Part shown: positions 9,645-18,807 of the stretch, in pieces
How positions within the stretch are numbered: position 1 is the stretch's first letter
Layout: every line of letters begins with the position of its first letter
Origin: Flagellimonas eckloniae
GTDB taxonomy: Bacteria > Bacteroidota > Bacteroidia > Flavobacteriales > Flavobacteriaceae
Length of the DNA: 64,000 nucleotides
Reading direction: 5' to 3'
Assembly: GCF_001413955.1 (NCBI RefSeq)
Contig: NZ_LCTZ01000002.1
Coordinates: 2,032,501 to 2,096,500, forward strand
Program-made: the position numbers and the translations under genes
The notes under the pieces: model-generated
Told to the model about the DNA's origin: nothing
Databases searched by the model: none
The model's input: only the letters and a program-made list of their open reading frames with translations

Positions 9645-11612
9645 ATGAGGAACAAATGGGGTAAAATAATTTGTATCGTCCTTGGAAACCTAATATTGGC
9701 AACCATACTATTAAGCTGTATCAAGCTAGACAAGGATCTTCTGGATATCAATAAATATTTCGCTTCTGCCACAAAAGATATTATTTACCCTTCCAGTGAG
9801 CAAATCGAAATGCTAAAAGCAGTGTTGCCCAAAGAAGCGTTTCAACCCGCACCGCCCATTTCAGATAGAACATATTGGAATAAGATTGCTGCCATGGCAT
9901 CTGGCAAAAATTATCTAAAACTTGCGCTTTCCGAATTGGATGAAAAACCTGAGGTACCTATTGCAGATTCCATTTACAGAAGAGCCAATCTTGAAGGAAA
10001 CAGAGGAATTTATAAACCTAGGTATTATAGAACCATGGAACGGTTGGAACATTTTATTCTCGCCGAATGTATTGAAAACAAGGGAAGGTTTCTATCGCAA
10101 ATAAACACCTACCTAAATGCGATCATGGATATGAAATCATGGTTGCACCCAAACCATGATGACAATGAAAATGGAGTTTTGGAAGGCAGACGTGTCTCCA
10201 TAGATCTTGGCGCTAGAAGATTTGGTTCTGATTTGGCTTTGGCCCAAGTTTTAGTGGGAGAAAAGCTGTCGAAGAATGTAAATGAAAAAATTACAGAGCA
10301 GCTAAAATGGCGCATTGTGGATACGTATTTAACCTCATGTAAAAAGAACGATATAAACAATAGATGGATCAAGAGTACAAGCAATTGGAATTCGGTGTGC
10401 ACAAGTGGATCTATGTTTGTTGCCATTGCAACGTCTACTAATGAGGATGAAAGACTGGAAGCAGTGGGCTCTGCACTTAATAGCATGAAACATTACCTAT
10501 CCGGTTTTGGCGAAGATGGTTATTGTTCTGAAGGGGCAGGATATTGGAATTATGGTTTTGGGCACTATCTCTATTTGGCTCAAATTTTACATGATTATAC
10601 CGATGGCAGAATTAACCTATTCGATGCTGGTAATCCTGAAAAATTGAAGAATGTGGGCAACTTCCCAGAAACTTACCAAATTCACACGGGTATTTGTGCA
10701 CCATTTTCCGATGGTGTTTCCAAGGTTTCGAATGATGGTGGTTTTGCTTATAATATGTCGGCAAGAAAATATGGGGCAGGTATGCCTGTAGATTCTGGAA
10801 AACGAAAAACCCATGATTCGTTTTCAGCAGCTTTTCAATTAATTGAATGGGAGTATGAAGCTTTGGTGGATAAAACTAAAAAGGATGTTCAACCAGCATC
10901 CGAGTTACAGGATTACACTTATTTTGATGATGTTGGGATGGTAATTTCTCGTGGCAAGCAGAACATTCCATTATCCATAGCCATTAAGGCTGGACATAAT
11001 TCGGAAAACCATAACCACAGTGATGTGGGAACATATACCATTGTGCTGGATGACCAAATCATGTCTGGAGATATTGGAGCCCCATCTTACATTGCCGGGG
11101 CATTTGCTCCTGATAACCCGGCGCGAAGCTCGTGGGGCCATCCAGTGCCAAGAATCAATCATACACTCCAATCCAATGGTAGGGAATTTGAGGGAACAAT
11201 AACAGCTACCAAGTTCACAGAAAATCTAGACAGAGTAGTGATGGATATAAAATCAGCCTATGAGGTTCCATCACTAACAAAGTTGATTAGAACCATGGAA
11301 AATGATAAGTCTGGTGTGGGTGCTGTTTCCATAATAGATGAGTTTTCCTCAACAGAGGCGGTTGCATTTGGAACAGCAATAATGACACTATCCGAATATG
11401 AAATCATTAATGCAAATACAGTCGTCTTACACGAGGGAAATCAAAAATTAAAAGCAGCAGTTTCTAGTGACACAGGAGCTTTAAAAATTAGGGATGAGCT
11501 TGTACCTGTCAAACATTTAAGAGAAGGTGCCCCTGCATACAGAATTGGAGTTGATTTTACAGAACCAATCAAAGAAGGTTCAATTACGGTCAAATACACG
11601 CCGATTTTATAA
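9645..11612 (+). CDS. Heparinase II/III-family lyase-like lipoprotein
   Basis: 655 residues with a lipoprotein signal (Cys25). A helical N-terminal part includes STSNWNSVCTSG and GFGEDGYCSEGAGYWNYGFG, both reminiscent of toroid lyases. The beta-sandwich has NHNHSDVGTYTIVLDD (His456, His458, Asp460), the HNHxDxG form frequent in heparinase II/III-type Bacteroidota proteins. It is tightly coupled to the preceding lyase (4-base gap), and different architectures suggest sequential endo/exo roles. The substrate is unknown, with a uronate-containing glycan inferred from context. A 129-base gap follows. Confidence 0.82.
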   Translation: MRNKWGKIICIVLGNLILATILLSCIKLDKDLLDINKYFASATKDIIYPSSEQIEMLKAVLPKEAFQPAPPISDRTYWNKIAAMASGKNYLKLALSELDEKPEVPIADSIYRRANLEGNRGIYKPRYYRTMERLEHFILAECIENKGRFLSQINTYLNAIMDMKSWLHPNHDDNENGVLEGRRVSIDLGARRFGSDLALAQVLVGEKLSKNVNEKITEQLKWRIVDTYLTSCKKNDINNRWIKSTSNWNSVCTSGSMFVAIATSTNEDERLEAVGSALNSMKHYLSGFGEDGYCSEGAGYWNYGFGHYLYLAQILHDYTDGRINLFDAGNPEKLKNVGNFPETYQIHTGICAPFSDGVSKVSNDGGFAYNMSARKYGAGMPVDSGKRKTHDSFSAAFQLIEWEYEALVDKTKKDVQPASELQDYTYFDDVGMVISRGKQNIPLSIAIKAGHNSENHNHSDVGTYTIVLDDQIMSGDIGAPSYIAGAFAPDNPARSSWGHPVPRINHTLQSNGREFEGTITATKFTENLDRVVMDIKSAYEVPSLTKLIRTMENDKSGVGAVSIIDEFSSTEAVAFGTAIMTLSEYEIINANTVVLHEGNQKLKAAVSSDTGALKIRDELVPVKHLREGAPAYRIGVDFTEPIKEGSITVKYTPIL

Positions 11613-11741
11613 ATATTTAGAGGAATAAACCATTTACCAGTAATGATCAATGATTAAAATGGTCTCTTTATCGCAAATAGGTTATTACTTGGATAAAGCC
11701 GAATTAAAAGGCAAAGGAATAAACAAAAAAACATTCAAATC

Positions 11742-13853
11742 ATGAAATACCCAATAATCCTATTATTTCTGATTTCTTTACTTGGTTGTAATGAAAAACC
11801 AATTGATATAACTATTTATGCCGACCAAAATATTCAAGATGAGGTAAGCTATGGCATTGAAAAGATAAACACTCAACTAGCCAAAAATGAAGGTAAGATT
11901 CGGTTCTCCAGTAATGAAAAGGAGGCTGATATCGTTCTCGTTATTGTCCCCCAGAAAGATTTAGATTCGGAGAAAAACGATGGATTTGACTTGATTAAGT
12001 CAGGTGATGGTTACAAAATTTCATCTGAATGTAACCGAGGACTACTCTATGGTTTATTGCATATTGAAGAGCAATTATCTAATGGTAAAAATTGGGGGAA
12101 TCTTGAAGCTAAATCCGTAACTGCACATCATGACTTTAGAGCTATCAAATTCAACTTGCCATGGTATTCTTACCGCAGTGGAGAAAACCTTTCAGTACAC
12201 ACCGAGACTTGTAAAGACTTGAAATTCTGGGAAACATTTCTGGATATGATGGTTGAAAATAAATTCAATGCCCTTACACTTTGGAACATGCATCCCTATA
12301 TGTATATGGTTAAATCTACTTCGTTTCCAAAGGCATCACCTTTCAATGATGAAGAAATGGCAGAATGGGAGACGTTCTGGAAGCATCTTTTCAAGATGGC
12401 AAAAGACCGAGGTATTGATACTTACATTGTCAACTGGAATATCTTCCTACCGGAGGAGTTTGCGAAAGAATATAATGTTGGGAGTTACTCTTCTGAAAAA
12501 GGAAAAAATCACTTTGGAGAGGGAGAAAACAATCAGGACGTAGAAGATTACACGCGTGAGGTAGTGACCCAGACAATCAATACGTATGAAGACCTAACAG
12601 GTATCGGAATTACTCTGGGTGAGCGCATGGGAGGAATGACATCCAAAGAAAGGAGTGATTGGGCCAATAGAACAATGATAGCTGGCTTAAAGGCAGCAAA
12701 CCGAAAGGCAAGGCTCATATATAGGGCACCACTTTCTGCGGGTAAAGAAAATAGTGGAACGGTCAGCACTTCAGCGGAGAAATTGACACGAAATGCAGTG
12801 GAAAATATGGGAATGGATGATGATGTCTGGATTGAATTTAAGTTCAACTGGTCTCATGCCCATTCTTCTCCAAAGTTGTCGATCGTCCATGGCGGAATGT
12901 TAACAGACACATACTGGGAGCCGTATTCCGAAAAGTACAAAGCAGTTTGGACTATGAGGAATGAAGATTTCTTCGTGATGCGTTGGGGAGACCCAGATTT
13001 TATCAGGGAATTTTTGGATTTGAATAGTCAAAAATATGTTGGAGGTTGCATAATTGGTTCAGAAACTTACATTCCGGCAAAGGATTTTATAACAAAAGAA
13101 GAATACCGTACATGGGATTACGCTTTTCAAAGGCAGTGGCTTTTTTATAAGGTATGGGGAAATCTTTTGTACGACCGACAAACCTCGGATGACTATTTCT
13201 CCATGGCATTCGCCGATAAGTTTGGTTTAGATGATGGTACGGAACTAGTAGAGGCTTGGAAACTGGCTTCAAAGAACCCGAACCGTCTTGCCTCCTTTTT
13301 TGGAAGTACCTGGGATGCAACTATTTATTCAGAGGGGTTTAAAACAAATAACGGAAAGTTCATTGATATTGATAAGTTCATCTCCCGCAATGTTCTGGAT
13401 TCTACCTATGTGAATATTCGTGATTTTGTTGTTGGTAACTATGATAAAGAAACTCAAGTTAATCCACTGGAATTAGCTGAAAAAACAGAAAATCAGTCTG
13501 CAAGAATATTGGAAATTTTAAAGGCCCAAAGAAAAAATGAAGTTTCCGCAGACTTGGAAATTGAATTGACAGATCTTGAATTTTGGGCTAACTACGGACA
13601 TTATTTTGCTTCAAAAATACGGGCTGGTGTAGCCTTGGAAAGTTTCAGGACAGGCAAAGATGTTGAAGGACAAACCAAGGCAGTTGAGATTCTTGAAAAT
13701 GGGAAAATATATTGGAACAACATGGTAGAGTTGGTTGAAAGGTATAACGTAGCGGTAATGCCTCATCAATTTGACAAGGAGTTTTCCTGGAGAGAACACC
13801 TTACAGATATAGATAAAGATATTATTATAGCAAAAAATGCTTCAGTTCAATAA
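11742..13853 (+). CDS. GH67-like (alpha-glucuronidase-like) lipoprotein
   Basis: 703 residues with a lipoprotein signal (Cys16). An N-terminal alpha/beta domain (~20-125) resembles the hexosaminidase/GH67 N-domain, followed by a TIM-barrel region (ALTLWNMHPYMYM, YIVNWNIFLP, GIGITLGERMGG) and an alpha-helical C-terminal part. The order and several segments recall alpha-glucuronidases of GH67 and related unassigned families. The conserved acidic residues near GITLGERM suggest an active glycosidase, but I cannot match the GH67 catalytic set with certainty. An alpha-glucuronidase would fit a uronate-rich substrate. The stop codon overlaps by 17 bases a short frame encoding a second copy of the same C-terminal segment. 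Confidence 0.62.
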   Translation: MKYPIILLFLISLLGCNEKPIDITIYADQNIQDEVSYGIEKINTQLAKNEGKIRFSSNEKEADIVLVIVPQKDLDSEKNDGFDLIKSGDGYKISSECNRGLLYGLLHIEEQLSNGKNWGNLEAKSVTAHHDFRAIKFNLPWYSYRSGENLSVHTETCKDLKFWETFLDMMVENKFNALTLWNMHPYMYMVKSTSFPKASPFNDEEMAEWETFWKHLFKMAKDRGIDTYIVNWNIFLPEEFAKEYNVGSYSSEKGKNHFGEGENNQDVEDYTREVVTQTINTYEDLTGIGITLGERMGGMTSKERSDWANRTMIAGLKAANRKARLIYRAPLSAGKENSGTVSTSAEKLTRNAVENMGMDDDVWIEFKFNWSHAHSSPKLSIVHGGMLTDTYWEPYSEKYKAVWTMRNEDFFVMRWGDPDFIREFLDLNSQKYVGGCIIGSETYIPAKDFITKEEYRTWDYAFQRQWLFYKVWGNLLYDRQTSDDYFSMAFADKFGLDDGTELVEAWKLASKNPNRLASFFGSTWDATIYSEGFKTNNGKFIDIDKFISRNVLDSTYVNIRDFVVGNYDKETQVNPLELAEKTENQSARILEILKAQRKNEVSADLEIELTDLEFWANYGHYFASKIRAGVALESFRTGKDVEGQTKAVEILENGKIYWNNMVELVERYNVAVMPHQFDKEFSWREHLTDIDKDIIIAKNASVQ

Positions 13854-14088
13854 AACTTGTCATAATTGGGCAACTCAGTTAGCCTTATATAGGAAAACAA
13901 AAAATAAGAACTATCAGAATAAAACGGTCTCCCAACTATTGAAAGCAAGAGACTATTGGAAAAAGTATACTGAAACGGCGATGCTTCAAAACATCAATCC
14001 GATTTGGACCAACAGGGTAGGACATGTGGATTGGATGAAAGCGATTGATTTTGCCGATTTGAATGTAACTATTGCAGGTAAAGACTAA
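13837..14088 (+). pseudogene. Duplicated C-terminal remnant of the GH67-like gene
   Basis: An 83-codon frame overlaps the end of the GH67-like gene in another frame. Its product from about residue 9 onward parallels the last ~70 residues of that protein: LLKARDYWKKY against ILENGKIYWNNM, VDWMKAIDFADLNVTIAGK against FSWREHLTDIDKDIIIAK, with matching spacing. The simplest reading is that a tandem paralogue collapsed by deletion and left only its 3' end. Alternatives are a frameshift adding a second C-terminal repeat to the upstream protein, or a short translated protein from ATG 13,837. The following GH141-like gene starts 9 bases after its stop. Confidence 0.55.
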
Positions 14089-14097
14089 ACTAAAATT

Positions 14098-16230
14098 ATG
14101 AAATACATATTAATATTGATCGCCGGATTGGCCTTTATAGTATCGTCTTGCGATAATGATAGGTATCCATCCAATGAAATAGCTTTCTACGTCTCACCAG
14201 ATGGTAGCGACTCCCAAAACGGAACAAGTATTCAAAGTCCATTTGCCACTTTAGAAAAAGTACGCAACACCATAAGGGAAATCAAACAGAAAGGAGAACT
14301 TAATAAACCTGTGAACGTATACCTTCAAGGAGGTACTTACCAGCTTTCTAAACCTTTCGTTCTAAGCGCTGAAGATTCTGGAACTGAGGAATTTCCGATT
14401 ACTTACCGTGCTCATGAAAATGAAAAGCCAATACTTAGTGGTGGACTACAGATTAGTGAATGGACAAAAGCCGAACTTAATGGTCATAGTGTGCTGGTTT
14501 CAGATGTTTCCAAAATTAAAGGATATGCCCCGTTTGAACAGTTATGGGTAAACAGCCATCGTGCAATTCAAGCAAGAACTCCTAATAGTGGTTATTTAAA
14601 GGTGCCAATGAATCAGGGAGCTGACACTAAGGAAGTAAGGCGACGCAGCACTTATGATTTTTTATACACTGAAGAAGATGAACATTACTTAGAAGGCGTA
14701 GATGATGGAGTGGCCGTGGTATTTAACAAATGGTTAGAGTATCATATGCCCATTGACAGGATTGATAGACAAAACAAAAAGATTGTCTCAACAAAAAAAA
14801 GTGGTAGGGCCATTGAAGCAGATGACGATTACTATCTAGAGGGAGGTCGTGTTATGCTGGATAAGCCGGGTGAATGGTATCTAGACAGACAGGATAAAAA
14901 ACTGTACTATTTTCCGTTGGAGGGAGAGACGGAGGTTGTGGCAACAATTCCTTCATTGATCAATGTGCTTCGCTTAGAAGGTGATGCAGCTAACAATAAA
15001 TTGGTTGAACATGTTCAGTTTAAAGGATTGACTTTTAGTCATACCACTTGGATTTTACCCAGAGATGTTGAAGAATCCGGTTATGGACAAGCTGACATTA
15101 GAATGGATGGGGCCGTGTTTTTAACGGGTGCAAAAAATTGTCTTTTTGAGGAATGTGAAGTTACAGCTATTGGCAACTATGGAATTGAAATTTCACTTGG
15201 ATGTTCAAATAACAGAATTCTGGGATGTGACATTCACGATTTGGGGGCTGGTGGGTTTTTAATCGGTCCTAAAATACGTCCAAAAGGAAAAGTCGCAGCT
15301 GAAGATATTGGAGGAGAATTACCTCCCGTATTGGAAAAACCAACCGATGCAACCAGTAATAATGAAATAGCAGATTGTCGTATTTACGATGGCGGTAAAT
15401 ACTTTCATTGCGCCGTTGGTATTTGGATAGGACAAAGCCCAGATAACCACATCCATCATAACGAAATCTATGATTTTTATTATTCTGGAATTTCCACCGG
15501 ATGGACTTGGGGCTACGGGCCAGCACTTGCTACTGGCAATATTTTTGAATACAATCATATTCATCATATCGGTAAGCTAACGAATGGCGATGGTTCTGTA
15601 CTTAGTGATTTGGGCGGTATTTATACTTTAGGAAATCAAACAGGAACCATTATTCGCAATAATGAATTTCATGATATCTGGGCTGGAAAATATGGAGGTT
15701 GGGCCATTTATTGTGACGAGGGCACCACCAACATACTGGTTGAAAATAATCTGGCCTATCGTTGTCGCCATGCTTGTTTTAATCAGCACTATGGTAAGGA
15801 CAATATTGTTAGTAATAATATTTTCGCTTTTGCCGATACTAGTGTCATCATGATGGCAAAAATTCAACCACATACGGCGTATATATTAAAGAATAATATT
15901 TTGCTCAGTGATGGCACACCTATTTATGCTGGGGGTTATGAGTATATGGTGGAACAAAGAGATGGTTTTGTGGCCGATAGCAATTTGGTATGGTCAACAA
16001 CTGGTAAGGTTTTGGGTGCGCAGAACCGTTTTCCAAGCCGGATTTACGAACCTAACGAAGCAGTTATGAGTTGGGAAGAGTGGAAAACACTTGGTAATGA
16101 CCAAAATTCTATAATTGCAGATCCTGGCTTTGCAGATTCTGAAAACGGAGATTTTAGTTTACCGGATGACAGTCCTGCATTGAAAATAGGCTTCAAACCA
16201 TTTCCACTCGGTCAAACAGGGCCTCGATAA
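14098..16230 (+). CDS. Right-handed beta-helix glycosidase, GH141-like lipoprotein
   Basis: 710 residues, lipoprotein signal with Cys18. It begins with the FYVSPDGSDSQNGT and FATLEKVRNTIRE pattern typical of large beta-helix glycosidases, then an inserted beta domain (~120-290), then a parallel beta-helix with many short turns (CLFEECEVTAIGNYGIEIS, NHIHHNEIYDFYYSGIS, YNHIHHIGKLTNGDGSVLSD). Length and architecture match GH141, whose characterised members include an alpha-L-fucosidase from pectin (RG-II) degradation and a xylanase. A fucosidase role would complement the GH29 enzyme, but that is inference. Family confidence is moderate; other beta-helix families (GH120-like) are possible. It stops 30 bases before the FAD-oxidoreductase gene. 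Confidence 0.7.
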   Translation: MKYILILIAGLAFIVSSCDNDRYPSNEIAFYVSPDGSDSQNGTSIQSPFATLEKVRNTIREIKQKGELNKPVNVYLQGGTYQLSKPFVLSAEDSGTEEFPITYRAHENEKPILSGGLQISEWTKAELNGHSVLVSDVSKIKGYAPFEQLWVNSHRAIQARTPNSGYLKVPMNQGADTKEVRRRSTYDFLYTEEDEHYLEGVDDGVAVVFNKWLEYHMPIDRIDRQNKKIVSTKKSGRAIEADDDYYLEGGRVMLDKPGEWYLDRQDKKLYYFPLEGETEVVATIPSLINVLRLEGDAANNKLVEHVQFKGLTFSHTTWILPRDVEESGYGQADIRMDGAVFLTGAKNCLFEECEVTAIGNYGIEISLGCSNNRILGCDIHDLGAGGFLIGPKIRPKGKVAAEDIGGELPPVLEKPTDATSNNEIADCRIYDGGKYFHCAVGIWIGQSPDNHIHHNEIYDFYYSGISTGWTWGYGPALATGNIFEYNHIHHIGKLTNGDGSVLSDLGGIYTLGNQTGTIIRNNEFHDIWAGKYGGWAIYCDEGTTNILVENNLAYRCRHACFNQHYGKDNIVSNNIFAFADTSVIMMAKIQPHTAYILKNNILLSDGTPIYAGGYEYMVEQRDGFVADSNLVWSTTGKVLGAQNRFPSRIYEPNEAVMSWEEWKTLGNDQNSIIADPGFADSENGDFSLPDDSPALKIGFKPFPLGQTGPR

Positions 16231-16260
16231 TTTTGCTAGGATTTATAAACTATACGGATA

Positions 16261-17967
16261 ATGAAAAAACCAATACATATTGTGAAAATTAAACTCAATC
16301 AAATAATAGTATTTGTTTTGTTCTCATTTTTATTGCAATTAGGGTGCGCTCCATCTGAAAAAAAAGAATCCCTTGATGCAGATGTTATCATCTATGGCGG
16401 AACTTCAGCAGCAATTGCTACTGCAGTACAATTAAAACGAATGGACAAATCCGTTTTAATAGTTTGTCCTGAAAAACATATTGGAGGTCTGTCAACAAGC
16501 GGACTTGGATTTACGGATTTGGGCAATAAAAGTGTTATTGGAGGGATTTCAAAAGAATTTTATCAACGTGTCTATGAGCATTATCAGGATAAAAGCGCCT
16601 GGAATTGGCAACCAAGGAATGAATATGGTAATGAAGGTCAAGGAACTACCGCTATTGATGATAGTTTAAAAACCATGTGGACTTTTGAACCACATGTTGC
16701 GGAAAAAATCTTTGAAAATATGGTCAAAGAGAATAAGATCAAGGTACTTCGCAACAAATGGCTCAATAGAGAATCAGGAGTTGAACTAAAAGATGGCAAA
16801 ATTATATCCATTACCATGCTGGATGGTGAAAAATACAAAGGAAAGGTCTTTATAGACGCCACTTACGAAGGTGATTTGATGGCAGCAGCCAAAGTAAATT
16901 ATCATGTGGGTCGTGAAGCGAATAGTGTTTACAATGAACAATGGAATGGGGTTCAAAAAGGCGAGTATCACCACAGTCACAATTTTCAACAACTAAATAT
17001 CAGTCCGTATGTAATTCCTGGAGATTCCACTAGCGGGGTACTTCCTAGAATCTCAACTGAAAATCCCGGTGAAAATGGAACTGGAGACCATCGTGTACAG
17101 GCCTATAATTATCGCTTATGTACCACCAATGCTGAAGGAAATATTGTTCCCTTTGAAAAACCGGAAAATTATGACCCTGCACAATATGAGCTGTTGAGAC
17201 GTATTTTTAGAGGGGGAAGAACATCCATGTTCGGTGGAGGAAAAATACCCAATAAAAAAAGGGATGTAAATAATGTAGGTCCCTTTAGTTCAGATAATAT
17301 TGGGATGAATTATGAATACCCAGAAGCATCCTATGAAAAAAGAAAAGAAATTCTAGATGAACATATAAGTTATCACAAAGGATTACTCTATTTCTGGGGA
17401 CATGATGAAAGTGTTCCAGAACGATTAAGGGTAAATATCAAAAAGTGGGGACTTGCCAAAGATGAATTTATAGATAACAATCATTGGCCTTATCAGATTT
17501 ACGTTCGCGAAGCTAGGCGTATGGTTGGTGATTTTGTAATGACCGAAAATGAAATCCTGGGAAAAAAGGAAGTAACTAAACCAATTGGCATGGGTTCATA
17601 TACCATGGACTCCCACAATGTACAACGTTATATTACTAAAGAGGGGTATGTTCAAAATGAAGGAGATTTGGGTGTTGACGCAGACGCCTCTTATCAAATC
17701 CATTTAGGCACCATACTACCAAAAAAGGAAGAATGTAAAAATCTAATTGTGCCCGTTGCTGTTTCCAGTTCCCATATAGCTTATGGTTCAATCCGTATGG
17801 AACCGGTTTTTATGATTCTTGGTCAAAGTGCCGGAACCTTGGCAGGAATGGCGCTTGAGGAAGATAAGAGTATGTATGATATTCCTTTTGAATCATTGAG
17901 TAGGCAACTCCGGGAAGATGGTCAAATTTTAGAATACGAGCCACAGCTAGAAAAAATTTCGGAATGA
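16261..17967 (+). CDS. FAD-dependent oxidoreductase (PF12831-like) lipoprotein
   Basis: 568 residues with lipoprotein signal (lipobox LQLGC, Cys29). The N-terminal dinucleotide fold reads ADVIIYGGTSAAIATAVQLKR, followed by HIGGLSTSGLGFTDLG, as in the FAD_oxidored group often found in Bacteroidota polysaccharide loci. Towards the C-terminus, GQSAGTLAGMAL is the second FAD-contacting segment. Sugar oxidation in the envelope is a reasonable guess; electron acceptor and substrate are unknown. It overlaps the next gene by 4 bases (ATGA), so translation of flavoprotein and SGNH hydrolase is coupled, suggesting consecutive action. Confidence 0.8.
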   Translation: MKKPIHIVKIKLNQIIVFVLFSFLLQLGCAPSEKKESLDADVIIYGGTSAAIATAVQLKRMDKSVLIVCPEKHIGGLSTSGLGFTDLGNKSVIGGISKEFYQRVYEHYQDKSAWNWQPRNEYGNEGQGTTAIDDSLKTMWTFEPHVAEKIFENMVKENKIKVLRNKWLNRESGVELKDGKIISITMLDGEKYKGKVFIDATYEGDLMAAAKVNYHVGREANSVYNEQWNGVQKGEYHHSHNFQQLNISPYVIPGDSTSGVLPRISTENPGENGTGDHRVQAYNYRLCTTNAEGNIVPFEKPENYDPAQYELLRRIFRGGRTSMFGGGKIPNKKRDVNNVGPFSSDNIGMNYEYPEASYEKRKEILDEHISYHKGLLYFWGHDESVPERLRVNIKKWGLAKDEFIDNNHWPYQIYVREARRMVGDFVMTENEILGKKEVTKPIGMGSYTMDSHNVQRYITKEGYVQNEGDLGVDADASYQIHLGTILPKKEECKNLIVPVAVSSSHIAYGSIRMEPVFMILGQSAGTLAGMALEEDKSMYDIPFESLSRQLREDGQILEYEPQLEKISE

Positions 17968-18692
17968 AACAGAAAACATGCATTCTTCTTTTTTTTGTAG
18001 GTTTCCTTGGCATTTCAAACATACATGCGCAAGTTGTAAATGCTGGTGTAGGTGGCAATAGCACAGTAAATCTATTGAAACGTTTAGATACTGATGTTTT
18101 GCAACAAGCACCAGATTTGGTCATTTTAATGGTGGGTACCAATGATATGTTGAATTCCAAAAAGATGATTCCCTATAAAACTTATGAGGATAATCTGCAG
18201 AAGATCGTTCAAAAAATAAGTGATAAAGGGGCTGCAATATTGTTGATATCACCACCACCAGTAGATTCGGTTTACCTCTTTGAAAGACATGATAGGAAAA
18301 TGTTTACTGAAGTGCCCAATGTAAAATTAGATACCGTGCGGCAAATAACGGTTAGGATTGCGAAAAAACACGAATTGAAACATTTAGATCTGTATAAGGT
18401 TTTCAGTGAAATGAATCTCCCCAAACATAATAAAGATTTGTTTTTCAGAAACTCAATGAACAGTAAAGTTCGGGATGGGGTACACCCTACAGTTTTAGGC
18501 TATCACTTTATTGGAGAATTGGTATTTCATTGTTTAAAGGAAAACAAATTATTGAAAGCAGGAAAGAAAATTGTGTGTTTTGGGGATTCCATAACCAACG
18601 GAGCTGGCACAAAAAATAAAGGCACCAGTGTTGGTGATAATTATCCCGCTGTACTTTCTAGATTGATACTTGAATATTTTGAAGATGAATAG
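17964..18692 (+). CDS. Secreted SGNH/GDSL hydrolase with circularly permuted catalytic blocks
   Basis: 242 residues with a signal peptide (cleavage around HAQ, residues 21-23). All four SGNH blocks are present but rotated: block II NAGVGGN (26-32), block III GTND (58-61, Asn60) and block V DGVHPTVLGY (Asp171, His174) come first, while block I FGDSITNG with Ser209 lies near the C-terminus. In ordinary SGNH hydrolases block I is at the N-terminus and is followed directly by block II. Joining the C-terminal GDSIT segment (to YFEDE) to VVNAGVGGNST would recreate the usual order, so this looks like a circular permutation that keeps a full Ser-Gly-Asn-His/Asp site. Probable role: periplasmic deacylation of locus oligosaccharides, translationally coupled to the FAD oxidoreductase. 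The permutation is directly visible; activity is inferred. Confidence 0.85.
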   Translation: MKQKTCILLFFVGFLGISNIHAQVVNAGVGGNSTVNLLKRLDTDVLQQAPDLVILMVGTNDMLNSKKMIPYKTYEDNLQKIVQKISDKGAAILLISPPPVDSVYLFERHDRKMFTEVPNVKLDTVRQITVRIAKKHELKHLDLYKVFSEMNLPKHNKDLFFRNSMNSKVRDGVHPTVLGYHFIGELVFHCLKENKLLKAGKKIVCFGDSITNGAGTKNKGTSVGDNYPAVLSRLILEYFEDE

Positions 18693-18807
18693 TGGATTAT
18701 AAGCGGTAACAAATCAAACTAGACTTCAATAAAATTTAAATTATAGTGAATAAAAAAAATCATTTACAACCAATCAGGCCCTAGGTAATTTATAACAAAC
18801 GCAAGGT

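Noticed and set aside
10109..10486. 125-codon minus-strand open frame within the heparinase-like gene.
   Set aside because: Antisense shadow; the plus-strand frame has a clear signal and domain pattern.
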